Assembly: GCA_035650495.1 (NCBI GenBank)
Contig: DASRHK010000046.1
Location: forward strand, 1-18,388
DNA: 18,388 nt
Source: DASRHK01 sp035650495
GTDB taxonomy: Bacteria > Pseudomonadota > Gammaproteobacteria > Nevskiales > Nevskiaceae
Direction: 5' to 3'
Shown in pieces: positions 6,005-14,990 of this stretch; the first letter of the stretch is position 1; each line of letters starts with the position of its first letter. The notes under the pieces are model-generated. The model was not told the origin of the DNA, did not search any database, and was given only the letters and a program-made list of their open reading frames with translations. Position numbers and translations under genes: made by a program.

Positions 6005-7435
6005 GTGCGCGCCGAGCCCAGCGCCGCGGATCCGATCATCGAGACCGATGTTCCCGCGCGCCTCGACGCGCTCGGCTGGGGCCGCTTCCATACGCTGGTG
6101 ATCGCCGCGCTCGGGATCACCTGGATCCTGGACGGACTGGAAGTCACGCTCGCGGGCTCGATCGGCGCGACGCTGCAGACGAGCTCGCTGCATCTTTCCG
6201 AATCGCAGATCGGTCTGTCGGCGAGCTGTTACCTCGCGGGTGCCGTGCTCGGCGCGCTGATCTTCGGATGGCTGGCCGATCGCTTCGGCCGCAAGCGGTT
6301 GTTCTACGCGACGCTCGGCTTGTATCTCGCGGCGACTGCGGCGACGGCTTTCTCATTCGACGCGGCGAGCTTCGCGTTCTTCCGTTTCCTCACCGGCGCC
6401 GGCATCGGCGGCGAATACACCGCGATCAACTCCGCGATCCAGGAGCTGATCCCTGCACGCTATCGCGGACGCACCGACCTCGCCGTCAACGGCAGCTTCT
6501 GGCTCGGCGCCGCCGGCGGCGCGCTCGGCGCGCTGATCCTGCTGCAGGCCGGCTTGCTGCCGCCCGATCTCGGCTGGCGTCTCGCGTTCGGCATCGGCGC
6601 GGTGCTCGGGCTCGGCATCCTGTTCCTGCGGCGCTACCTGCCGGAGAGCCCGCGCTGGCTGCTCACGCACGGTCGCGCCGACGAAGCCGATCGGGTCCTG
6701 CTCGCGATCGAGCGCTCGATGCGCGCGATCCCACCGCCGGATCGTGCGCGCCTGCGGTTGCGCCCGCATTCAGCGCGACTGACCGACGTCGCCAAAAGCC
6801 TCGTGCGCGATTACCCGCAGCGCACGACCGTCGGCCTCGCGCTGATGGCGGCGCAGGCGTTCTTCTACAACGCGATCTTCTTCACCTACGCGCTCGTGCT
6901 CGCGCGCTTCTTCGACGTGCCCGCCGATCGCACCGGCCTGTACATCCTCCCGTTCGCGGCGGGAAACTTCCTTGGCCCGCTCGTGCTCGGCCGCGCCTTC
7001 GACCTGATCGGCCGGCGGGTGATGATCGCTAGCACGTATGCGATCTCCGGCGTTCTGCTCGCGATCACTGCGCTCTTGTTCGTGAACGGAATGCTGACCG
7101 CCGCCGGCCAGACCATCGCGTGGACCGTGGTGTTCTTCTTCGCGTCCGCAGCGGCGAGCTCCGCGTACCTCACCGTGTCCGAAAGCTTCCCGCTCGAGAT
7201 CCGTGCGCTCGCCATCGCGCTGTTCTACGCCGTCGGCACGGGGCTCGGCGGCATCGCCGGTCCCTGGCTGTTCGGCACGCTGATCGGCACCGGCGCGCGC
7301 GAGCCGATCGCGATCGGCTATGGCGTGGGCGCCGCGTTGATGATCATCGCCGCCGTGATCGAAGCGAAGCTCGGTCCGGACGCGGAGCGCAAGGCTCTGG
7401 AAGACCTGGCGCCGCCGCTGTCGCGCGCAGCGTAG
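6005..7435 (+). CDS. Major facilitator superfamily transporter (sugar/organic-acid type)
   Basis: 476 residues, about 12 hydrophobic segments. The MFS motif A between helices 2 and 3 is clear (GWLADRFGRKRLF, 88-100). RFLTGAGIGGEYTAINSAIQEL (127-148) and PESPRWLL (213-220) are typical of the sugar-porter/aromatic-acid branch, and the weaker second motif GRAFDLIGRRVM lies in the C-terminal half. It is an inner-membrane secondary transporter, probably driven by protons; the substrate is not decidable. The GTG at 6005 is 9 bp after the MlaC-gene stop and lacks a clear Shine-Dalgarno sequence, so co-transcription is likely. The cytoplasmic N-terminus of about 28 residues before helix 1 is longer than average, so a shorter start is possible. 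Confidence 0.88.
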   Translation: MRAEPSAADPIIETDVPARLDALGWGRFHTLVIAALGITWILDGLEVTLAGSIGATLQTSSLHLSESQIGLSASCYLAGAVLGALIFGWLADRFGRKRLFYATLGLYLAATAATAFSFDAASFAFFRFLTGAGIGGEYTAINSAIQELIPARYRGRTDLAVNGSFWLGAAGGALGALILLQAGLLPPDLGWRLAFGIGAVLGLGILFLRRYLPESPRWLLTHGRADEADRVLLAIERSMRAIPPPDRARLRLRPHSARLTDVAKSLVRDYPQRTTVGLALMAAQAFFYNAIFFTYALVLARFFDVPADRTGLYILPFAAGNFLGPLVLGRAFDLIGRRVMIASTYAISGVLLAITALLFVNGMLTAAGQTIAWTVVFFFASAAASSAYLTVSESFPLEIRALAIALFYAVGTGLGGIAGPWLFGTLIGTGAREPIAIGYGVGAALMIIAAVIEAKLGPDAERKALEDLAPPLSRAA

Positions 7436-7438
7436 AGA

Positions 7439-7480
7439 ATTCCTACCGCGCTCCCCGCAAAGCCCACCGGCAGTAGGAAT
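7439..7480. repeat. Inverted repeat ATTCCTAC-N26-GTAGGAAT between MFS and kinase genes
   Basis: ATTCCTAC (7439-7446) and GTAGGAAT (7473-7480) are perfect 8-bp inverted arms 26 nt apart, starting 3 bp after the MFS stop and ending 60 bp before the kinase start. There is no T-tract on either strand, so this is not a standard intrinsic terminator. It could be a regulator half-site pair for the kinase gene or a 3'-end hairpin. No other clear signal is seen in the 105 bp between these genes. Confidence 0.5.
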
Positions 7481-7540
7481 AAACGAGGAGATCGCGCGGG
7501 CTGCAGCAGCTATCGTGCACGTCGCCAATCAAGGCAGGCC

Positions 7541-10500
7541 GTGGCCATCCCAGGGAACATGCTGCAAGCGCGCGGATTCCGCGATCGCTCGATCGCGTTC
7601 AAGCTGTCGACGATCGTCGTCGTCTACGTGGCGATCATCGTCGCGTTGCTCGCGGCGCTGGCCATGTCGTTGTCGATCAGCAACGGCGTGCGCGCCTATG
7701 TCGCAGGCGAAGGCCTGTGGTCGAAGGGCCAGAAGGACGCGCTCTATTACCTGATGCGCTACGCGCGCTCGCACGAGGTCGATCATTACGAGCACTACCG
7801 GCGCGCCATCGCGGTGCCGCTGGGCGATCACGTCGCGCGTCTGGAGCTGCAGAAGCCCGACTTCAACCCGGCGATCGCCGCGCAGGGCTTCGTCGCCGGC
7901 GGCAACGCGCCCGCCGACGTGACCTCGATGATCTCGCTGTTCCGCAATTTCCACGACCTGCGCTACATGGCGCAGGCGATCCAGATCTGGCAGCTGGCCG
8001 ACGCGCAGATCGACGCGCTGGTGAAATGCGCGGACGAGCTGCATGCGGCAATCTCGGCCGGCACGCTGACGCCGGCGGAGGAGTCGCGCCTGCTCGCGGA
8101 GATCGAGCACATCAACTCGGCGGTGACGCCGCTCGAGCAGCGCTTCTCCGCGACGCTCGGCGAAGGCGCGCGCTGGATCCGCTCGCTGATGCTCGAATCG
8201 ATCTTCCTGCTCGCCGCGGTGCTGCTCGCCGGCGGCCTGCTGATCTCCGCGCGCATCGCGCACGGCCTGCGCAGCCGCCTGCAGGCGATCCACGACGGCG
8301 CCGAGCGCGTCATCCAGGGCAACCTGTCGCAGCCGATCGCGGTGACCTCGCGCGACGAGGTCGGGCAGCTCGCCACCGTGTTCAACGACATGATCGGCAC
8401 GCGCCGTCATGCCGAGGAGAGCCTCAATCGCGCGCTGTCGCTGCTCGGCGCGACGCTCGAGTCCACCGACGACGGCATCCTCGTCGTCGATCGCGAGGGC
8501 CGCATCGTCCGCTTCAATCGCCGCTTCGTCGAGCTGTGGAAGCTGCCCGACGACGTCGTCGCCTCCGGGGACGACGGCCGCGCGCTCGCCACGGTGCTGC
8601 CGCAGCTGGAGGATCCCGAGGGCTTCCTGCACAAGGTGCGTGAGCTCTACGCCGATCCTTCCGCGGAGAGCTCGGACATGCTCCAGCTCAAGGACGGCAA
8701 GGTGTTCGAGCGCTACTCGCGCCCGCAACAGGTCGACGGCGAGTACGTCGGCCGCGTGTGGAGCTTCCGCGACGTCACCCTGCGCAAGCAGGCCGAGGAG
8801 GATCTCAAGCGCGCGCGCGACCAGGCGCTGCAGGCATCGCGCGCCAAGAGCGAGTTCCTCGCCAACATGAGCCACGAGATCCGCACGCCGATGAACGGCG
8901 TGATCGGCATGACCGGCGCGCTGCTCGACACGCCGCTGTCGTCGGCGCAGAAGGAGATCGCCGAGACGATCCGCCTGTCCGCCGAGTCGCTGCTGACGAT
9001 CATCAACGACATCCTCGATCTCTCCAAGATCGAGGCCGGCGCGATGCGCACGGAAGTTGTCGACCTCGCCGTGTCGCGCGTGGTCGAGCGTGCGGTGAGC
9101 GCGCTCGCCGAGCGCGCGCATCACAAGGGCCTCGAGCTGATCTCCGCGGTGGATCCCGCGATCGCGCCGATGCTGCGCGGCGATCCGGGCCGCGTGCAGC
9201 AGGTGCTGATGAACCTCGTGTCGAACGCCGTGAAGTTCACCGAGCGCGGCGAAGTGCTGGTGCGCGCGGCGATCGTGCGCGAAACCGATTCGACGCTGGT
9301 CGTGCGCTTCTCCGTGCGCGACACCGGCATCGGCATCTCCAAGGAAGAGCAGGATCGGCTGTTCCGCCCGTTCTCACAGGCCGACAGCTCGACCACGCGC
9401 CGCTTCGGCGGCACCGGTCTCGGGCTCGTCATCAGCAAGCAGCTCGTGGAATTGATGGGCGGCGAGATGGGCGTCGACAGCAAGCCCGGCGCCGGCTCGA
9501 CGTTCTGGTTCACCGTGCCGCTGCAGCGCCAGGGCGCGGGCGACACGACCGGCGAAGCCGTTTCGCTGCCGCACATCGAAGGCCTGCGCGCGCTCGTCGT
9601 CGACGACAGCCAGTCGAGCCGCCGCTCGCTCGCCGAGCAGATGCAGTCCTGGGGCCTGGCCGTGGACGAAGCCGACAGCGGCGCGGTCGCGCTGAAGCGC
9701 CTGGAAAGCGCCGCGAGCTCGGGCCGTCCGTACAGCCTCGCGCTGATCGATCAGCAGATGCCGGGCATGGACGGCATGCAGCTCGCGCGCGAGATTCGCG
9801 CACGGCCGCGGCTCGCCGGCGTGCATCTGGTGCTGCTGCGCACGCTCGGCGCCGCGGAAGATCCGGAAGGTCTGCAAGCCGCCGGTGTGCGCACTGCGCT
9901 GTCGAAGCCGGTGCGCCAGTCGATGCTCTACAACACGCTGCTCGCGACCGCGGGCACGCGCCCCGAGAGCGCGCGCAAGACCAGCGACGAAGTCGCGCCG
10001 GTCGCCGACACCGCGCTGTCGCGCCAGTGGCGCATCCTCGTCGCCGAAGACAGCCCGATCAACCAGAAGGTCGCCAAGCACTATCTGCAGCGGCTCGGCC
10101 AGAAAGCCGACTTCGCCGCCAACGGCATCGAGGCGCTCGAAGCGCTGCGCCGCCAGCCTTACGACATCGTGCTGATGGATTGCCAGATGCCGGAGATGGA
10201 CGGCTACGAAGCCACCGGCGAGATCCGCCGGTTCGAAGGCGCGCGCCGTCACGCGTGGATCATCGCGATGACCGCGCACGCGATGGCAGGCGATCGCGAG
10301 AAGTGCCTCGCCGCGGGCATGGACGACTACGTGCCGAAGCCGATCTCCGGCTCGGCGCTGCGCGACGCGCTCGAGCGCTTCGAGCGCCGCGACGCCAGCA
10401 ACTCGATGGCGGGACTGGACGAAGCGCTCTCCGCGACGGGCATCGCCGACAAGATCGTCGCCGCGCCGATCAACGTGCAGCGCTTCTCCGAGTGGGCCAA

Positions 10501-10819
10501 CAACGAGCCGCAGTTCATCCGCGAGCTCGCGGACCTGTTCGTCGATCAGACGACGCAGCAGCTCTCGCTGCTGCACAAGGCGGTCGACGAGGGTGCCCCG
10601 GCGTCGGTCGAGCAGATCGCGCATCGCTGCAAAGGCTCGAGCGCGACCTGCGGCGCGGAAACGCTGGCGCGCATGTTCAAGGAGCTCGAGTTCGCCGCGC
10701 ACGACGGCCATCTGGAGAACGCCGGCGAGCGTATGCGCAACATCGATCGCGAATTCGCCCGCGCCCGGGACTTCCTGAAGACGATGCGCCCCTCGGCCCT
10801 GCCAGCGGCCGTGGCCTGA
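7541..10819 (+). CDS. Hybrid sensor histidine kinase, HAMP-PAS-HisKA-HATPase-REC-REC-Hpt (BarA-like layout)
   Basis: 1092 residues, inner membrane. TM1 is about 23-46, a periplasmic sensor of about 165 residues of no recognised family follows, and TM2 is about 216-237. HAMP is about 238-290 and PAS about 297-412 (GATLESTDDGILVVDREGRIVRFN). HisKA carries phospho-acceptor H445 in SHEIRTPMNGVIG. The ATPase has N-box NLVSNAVKFTE (558-568), DTGIGIS (594-600) and GGTGLGL (623-629). REC1 (682-800) has D688/D689, D737 and K789. REC2 (831-945) has E836/D837, D880, T911 and K933. The Hpt domain has H1028 in IAHRCKGSSATCGA. All phosphorelay residues needed for His-Asp-His transfer are present, with REC2 as the likely active receiver. 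REC1 has Arg767 where the conserved Thr/Ser normally sits. The GTG start at 7541 has AAGG at 7531-7534; ATG 7559 is an alternative. No response regulator is adjacent. Confidence 0.93.
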   Translation: MAIPGNMLQARGFRDRSIAFKLSTIVVVYVAIIVALLAALAMSLSISNGVRAYVAGEGLWSKGQKDALYYLMRYARSHEVDHYEHYRRAIAVPLGDHVARLELQKPDFNPAIAAQGFVAGGNAPADVTSMISLFRNFHDLRYMAQAIQIWQLADAQIDALVKCADELHAAISAGTLTPAEESRLLAEIEHINSAVTPLEQRFSATLGEGARWIRSLMLESIFLLAAVLLAGGLLISARIAHGLRSRLQAIHDGAERVIQGNLSQPIAVTSRDEVGQLATVFNDMIGTRRHAEESLNRALSLLGATLESTDDGILVVDREGRIVRFNRRFVELWKLPDDVVASGDDGRALATVLPQLEDPEGFLHKVRELYADPSAESSDMLQLKDGKVFERYSRPQQVDGEYVGRVWSFRDVTLRKQAEEDLKRARDQALQASRAKSEFLANMSHEIRTPMNGVIGMTGALLDTPLSSAQKEIAETIRLSAESLLTIINDILDLSKIEAGAMRTEVVDLAVSRVVERAVSALAERAHHKGLELISAVDPAIAPMLRGDPGRVQQVLMNLVSNAVKFTERGEVLVRAAIVRETDSTLVVRFSVRDTGIGISKEEQDRLFRPFSQADSSTTRRFGGTGLGLVISKQLVELMGGEMGVDSKPGAGSTFWFTVPLQRQGAGDTTGEAVSLPHIEGLRALVVDDSQSSRRSLAEQMQSWGLAVDEADSGAVALKRLESAASSGRPYSLALIDQQMPGMDGMQLAREIRARPRLAGVHLVLLRTLGAAEDPEGLQAAGVRTALSKPVRQSMLYNTLLATAGTRPESARKTSDEVAPVADTALSRQWRILVAEDSPINQKVAKHYLQRLGQKADFAANGIEALEALRRQPYDIVLMDCQMPEMDGYEATGEIRRFEGARRHAWIIAMTAHAMAGDREKCLAAGMDDYVPKPISGSALRDALERFERRDASNSMAGLDEALSATGIADKIVAAPINVQRFSEWANNEPQFIRELADLFVDQTTQQLSLLHKAVDEGAPASVEQIAHRCKGSSATCGAETLARMFKELEFAAHDGHLENAGERMRNIDREFARARDFLKTMRPSALPAAVA

Positions 10820-10834
10820 GCGGAACTACGTCAC

Positions 10835-10870
10835 GTCCGGCCGGCGGCTGGCGACGTATACTTTCCGGAC
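10835..10870 (+). promoter_or_regulatory. Candidate promoter of the ComEA-like gene, flanked by an inverted repeat
   Basis: TATACT at 10857-10862 matches five of six -10 bases and would start transcription near 10869, about 36 nt before the ATG. The -35 region is poor. GTCCGG (10835-10840) and CCGGAC (10865-10870) form a perfect inverted repeat bracketing the -10, placing one arm at the -35 and the other at the start site. That would suit a repressor or activator site, but this is inference from position. Confidence 0.4.
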
Positions 10871-10871
10871 C

Positions 10872-10889
10872 CGGCGACCCTCGTCGCCG
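10872..10889 (+). promoter_or_regulatory. 5'-UTR hairpin upstream of the ComEA-like gene
   Basis: CGGCGAC (10872-10878) and GTCGCCG (10883-10889) form a perfect 7-bp stem with a CCTC loop. If transcription starts near 10869, the hairpin is at the extreme 5' end of the mRNA, a position known to protect transcripts from RNase E. It ends 5 nt before the AGGGGA Shine-Dalgarno (10895-10900), so it could also limit ribosome access. Confidence 0.45.
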
Positions 10890-10904
10890 ATCTCAGGGGA
10901 TTCC

Positions 10905-11162
10905 ATGAACAAGAAAGCACTGCTCCTGGTTCTGGGCGCGCTGATCTCTGGCTCGGCGATGGCTGCGGATACCGTCAACGTGAATTCCGCGCAAAGCGGC
11001 GCGATCGGCAAGACGCTCGGCGTCGGCGAGAACATCGCAGCGCGCATCGTCGCGGAGCGCGAAGAGAACGGTCCCTACAAGAGCACCGAAGACCTGACCA
11101 AGCGCGTGAAGAGCCTCGACGCCAAGACCGTCGAGAAGCACAAGGATCAGATCAAGCTTTAG
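10905..11162 (+). CDS. Small exported helix-hairpin-helix protein (ComEA-like)
   Basis: 85 residues. The signal peptide MNKKALLLVLGALISGSAMA is probably cleaved after A20, leaving about 65 residues. The mature part matches a ComEA-type helix-hairpin-helix DNA-binding module: VNVNSAQ, hairpin LGVGENIAARIVAERE, ENGPYKSTEDLTK. The second hairpin, usually GIGpKtlekik, has become SLDAKTVEKHKDQI and lacks the G-x-G turn. ComEA binds incoming DNA in the periplasm during transformation; short Gram-negative homologues often consist only of signal plus HhH. No other competence gene is adjacent, so the competence role is not established. The start is supported by AGGGGA at 10895-10900. The gene probably has its own promoter because 85 bp separates it from the kinase. 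Confidence 0.85.
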   Translation: MNKKALLLVLGALISGSAMAADTVNVNSAQSGAIGKTLGVGENIAARIVAEREENGPYKSTEDLTKRVKSLDAKTVEKHKDQIKL

Positions 11163-11165
11163 GCC

Positions 11166-11185
11166 CGTCGGCCTTCAGGCCGACG
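11166..11185. terminator. Hairpin between convergent comEA-like and aroG genes
   Basis: CGTCGGCC (11166-11173) and GGCCGACG (11178-11185) form a perfect 8-bp stem with a TTCA loop. It starts 3 bp after the ComEA-like stop and lies 21 bp beyond the end of the leftward DAHP synthase gene. No T-run follows on either strand, so it may act as a transcript-end stabiliser or a weak bidirectional terminator. Confidence 0.55.
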
Positions 11186-11206
11186 ACCGAAGGAAGTCCC
11201 GCGGGA

Positions 11207-12280
11207 TCAAGCTGATTTCGCCAGCCGCTCGCGCCGGTGCGCAACCGCGCGGGCGAGCTCGCGCAGCACGCCGATGGTGTCGTCCCAGCCGATGCAGGCG
11301 TCGGTGACGCTCTGGCCGTAAGTCATCTGGTCGCGCGCGCGCAGTTCCTGCCGGCCTTCCTTCAGGTGCGACTCGACCATCACGCCGATCACGCGCGTCT
11401 CGCCGCCCATCAACTGTGTGGCGATGCTGCGCGCGACGTCGATCTGGCGGCGATGCTCCTTCTGGCTGTTCGCGTGCGAGCAGTCGATCATGATCCGCGC
11501 CGGCAAGCCAGCCTTGGTCAGCGCCGCGCTCGCCGCCTCGACGCTCTTGGCGTCGTAGTTGGTGCCGGTGGAGCCGCCGCGCAGGATGATGTGCGTGTCG
11601 GGATTGCCGGAGGTCTCGAAGATCGAGACTTCGCCGCCCGACGTCGCCGACAGGAATCGATGCGCCGCGCGTGACGCGAGCACCGCGTCGACCGCGACCT
11701 TCACGCTGCCGTCGGTGCCGTTCTTGAAGCCGACCGGGCACGACAAGCCGCTCGCCATCTCGCGGTGCAATTGCGATTCGGTCGTGCGCGCGCCGATCGC
11801 GCCCCACGACACGAGGTCGCTCAAGTACTGCGGCGTCAGCAAGTCGAGATACTCGACGCCGGCCGGAATCCCCATCTTGTTGAGATCGAGCAGCAGCGTG
11901 CGCGCGATGCGCAAGCCGCGATCGATGTCGTAGCTGTCGTCGAGGTGCGGGTCGTTGATCAGGCCCTTCCAGCCGACCGTGGTGCGCGGCTTCTCGAAGT
12001 ACACGCGCATCACGATCAGCAGTTCCCTGCCGAGCTGCTCGCGCATCGCCTTGAGCTTCTGCGCGTACTCGAGCGCGGCGGCGGGATCGTGGATCGAGCA
12101 GGGACCGACGACGACCAGCAGCCGGTCGTCGCGCGCGGCGAGCACGTCCTGGATCTCGCGACGGGCGTGGATCGTGGTCGTCGCAGCGGCGTCGGAGAGT
12201 GGCAGCTCCGCCTGCACCTGCGCCGGCGTGGAGACCGCCCGCACCGAGGTGATGCGGAGGTTTTCGGTGACGTATTTCAT
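11207..12280 (-). CDS. aroG: 3-deoxy-7-phosphoheptulonate (DAHP) synthase, class I AroG type
   Basis: 357 residues. It condenses phosphoenolpyruvate and erythrose-4-phosphate in the first step of the shikimate pathway, in the cytoplasm. It aligns with E. coli AroG from the first residues (MKYVTENLRI against MNYQNDDLRI), which fixes the start at 12280 although the frame is open further upstream. Active-site residues are visible: C61 in VVVGPCSIHD, K97 in VYFEKPRT, R165 in GARTTES, H269 in DCSHANS, E303 in VMVESHL and D327 in SVTDACIGW. D146, P150 and S180, positions where E. coli AroG changes relieve feedback, match the sensitive wild-type residues, so feedback inhibition is expected. Which aromatic amino acid inhibits it cannot be told. 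No Shine-Dalgarno precedes ATG 12280; an in-frame ATG at 12307 follows a GGAG-like stretch and would overlap the divergent gene. Confidence 0.95.
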   Translation of the reverse strand: MKYVTENLRITSVRAVSTPAQVQAELPLSDAAATTTIHARREIQDVLAARDDRLLVVVGPCSIHDPAAALEYAQKLKAMREQLGRELLIVMRVYFEKPRTTVGWKGLINDPHLDDSYDIDRGLRIARTLLLDLNKMGIPAGVEYLDLLTPQYLSDLVSWGAIGARTTESQLHREMASGLSCPVGFKNGTDGSVKVAVDAVLASRAAHRFLSATSGGEVSIFETSGNPDTHIILRGGSTGTNYDAKSVEAASAALTKAGLPARIMIDCSHANSQKEHRRQIDVARSIATQLMGGETRVIGVMVESHLKEGRQELRARDQMTYGQSVTDACIGWDDTIGVLRELARAVAHRRERLAKSA

Positions 12281-12290
12281 GGGGGGCGGA

Positions 12291-13255
12291 ATGCTAGCAT
12301 CACGCATGATCTCCCGCACCCTCGCCGCCCCAGCCCTGCTCTGGTGCGCCGCCGCCGCGGCTGCCCCGATTTCCATGAACGAAGCCGCACTCGCGCGCGG
12401 GTTCGCGCTGCCGGCGCTCGGGCAGCCCGATATCCTAGAGCGCGGCCACTTCGCCAAGCAGGTCGATCTCGACCTGATCAACGAGTTCTTCCTCGGCGAC
12501 AACGCGCACGAGACGCTGATCCTCGACGGTGAAGCCGCGCGGCTCGGCTTCCGCCTGCGCTACGGCGTGGCGCAGGACTGGGAAGTCGGCCTCGCGTTGC
12601 CCTACTACATCGTCGGCGGCGGCTTCCTCGATTCGACCATCGAGACCTGGCATCGCTGGTTCTCGCTGCCGAACGCCAATCGCGATCAGCGGCCGCACAA
12701 TCAGCTCGACTATCGCTACGAGCGCGATGGCGAGACGCTGCTCGACGCGCACAGCTCCGCCAACGGCATCGGCGATCTGCGGCTGCAGGCGGGTCGCGCG
12801 CTGCTCGATGGTGTCGTCGCGCGCGCGGAGCTGAAGCTGCCCACCGGCAGCGCATCGCACCTCATGGGCAATCGCGCGGTCGGCGCTGCGCTGTGGGTCG
12901 ATGCGGCAATTCCTTTCCCGGAGGACAGCCGCTTCGGCGGATTCGTCTCGGGCGGCCTGAGCTACACAGCACGCGGGGACATCCTCGAGGATCAGCAGAA
13001 GACGTTCGTGCCGTTCGCGGGACTCGGCTTGTCGGCGCGGCTCATCGGCAATTTCGGCGCCGAAGCGCAGATCGACGTTCACGGCGCGCTGTATCGCGAT
13101 AGCGAGCTGCAGCCGCTGCACAACATCGGCGCGCCAGTTTCGTTCGGCGTGTTCTATGCGCCGGCGCGCTCTCCACGGATCGACCTGCTGATCCAGGAAG
13201 ACGCGAGCGTGTACGTGTCACCCGACTTCGTGCTGAACCTGTCGTTGTCGATGCC

Positions 13256-13259
<4 letters not shown>
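12291..13259 (+). CDS. Exported DUF3187-like envelope protein, probable outer-membrane beta-barrel
   Basis: 322 residues from ATG 12291, which has GGGGG 5 nt upstream; the alternative ATG at 12306 gives 317 residues and has no Shine-Dalgarno sequence. A signal peptide (h-region TLAAPALLWCAAAAAA, cleavage near AAAAAAP) is followed by a beta-rich protein. Alternating hydrophobic strands appear in the middle and C-terminal parts (RLGFRLRYGVAQDWEVGLALPYYIVGG, LDGVVARAELKLPTG, ASVYVSPDFVLNLSLSMP), and the C-terminal strand looks like that of an outer-membrane barrel. The WHRWFSLPNANRDQRPHNQLDYRYERDG stretch and overall layout recall DUF3187; I could not search a database. Function is unknown. Its TAG stop overlaps the convergent DctA stop by 4 bp. 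Divergence from aroG leaves almost no promoter space, so its promoter must lie within aroG coding sequence. Confidence 0.75.
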
Positions 13260-14508
<1,249 letters not shown>

Positions 14509-14512
<4 letters not shown>

Positions 14513-14976
14513 GCGGCGACGCGCATCGTCGCGATCACCCCGGAGAACAGCACGAGGAAGCCGCCGATCTCGGCGAACATCAGAATCCACATGAAGCCGT
14601 GGATCATCACGCCGGGCATCGGCAGCTTGCCGACGTGGTACGGCTTCACGAACTGGTTGTCGGTGTCGCGCAGCAGGCCGTGGGTCACGTAGCCCGCGAT
14701 TGCGGCACCGAAGAACGTGATCAGCGCTGCGCACGCGAGGAAGTTGACGCGTATGTCCCACGCGGACAGCACCGCGAACGGCGCGAGCAGCATCGACGCG
14801 AAACTGTAGAGCAGGCTCGTGCGATGCGCGATGTCGACGTAGACCGGCGCGGTGGCGGTCGGCGAGCGCGCGATGTGGAAGTACTTCCACGCGCCGGTCA
14901 GCAATCCGCTCAGGAAGAAAACACCGGCGGCGATGATGCACAGCCGGCCGGCAACGTTATCGATCAGTTGATGCAT
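14509..14976 (-). CDS. Small four-helix membrane protein of unknown function, coupled to dctA
   Basis: 155 residues with four hydrophobic segments near 9-30, 54-73, 77-99 and 121-148. I do not recognise a named family. Histidines at membrane boundaries or within helices (H34, H51, H99, H126), with HGLLRDTDNQ and MIHGFMWILMFAEIGGF, resemble the pattern of small haem-b or metal-binding membrane proteins, but that is only a possibility. GGGGAG (plus-strand 14982-14987) lies 5 nt before the ATG and supports the start. Its TGA overlaps the dctA ATG (ATGA), so the two are translated together, and a role in carboxylate uptake, such as an accessory subunit, is conceivable. An intrinsic terminator for the upstream gene ends about 15 nt before the start codon. 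Confidence 0.75.
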
Positions 14977-14990
14977 GTGGACTCCCCAAA

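Noticed and set aside
7529..9124. 531-codon open frame antisense to the kinase
   Set aside because: Low-complexity Arg/Ala/Asp composition with no start signal; the opposite strand encodes clear kinase domains.
8758..10908. 716-codon open frame in an alternate plus-strand frame of the kinase gene
   Set aside because: Arg/Ala-rich translation with no domain; the kinase reading frame is unbroken with all phosphorelay motifs.
12281..12502. N-terminal extension of DAHP synthase to an upstream start
   Set aside because: The alignment with AroG begins at MKYVTENLRI, and the extension would lie over the signal peptide of the divergent gene.
14513..14941. N-terminal extension of the DctA frame upstream of 14512
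   Set aside because: The extension is Arg/His-rich shadow of the coupled membrane-protein gene. DctA homology and the ATGA overlap place the start at 14512.
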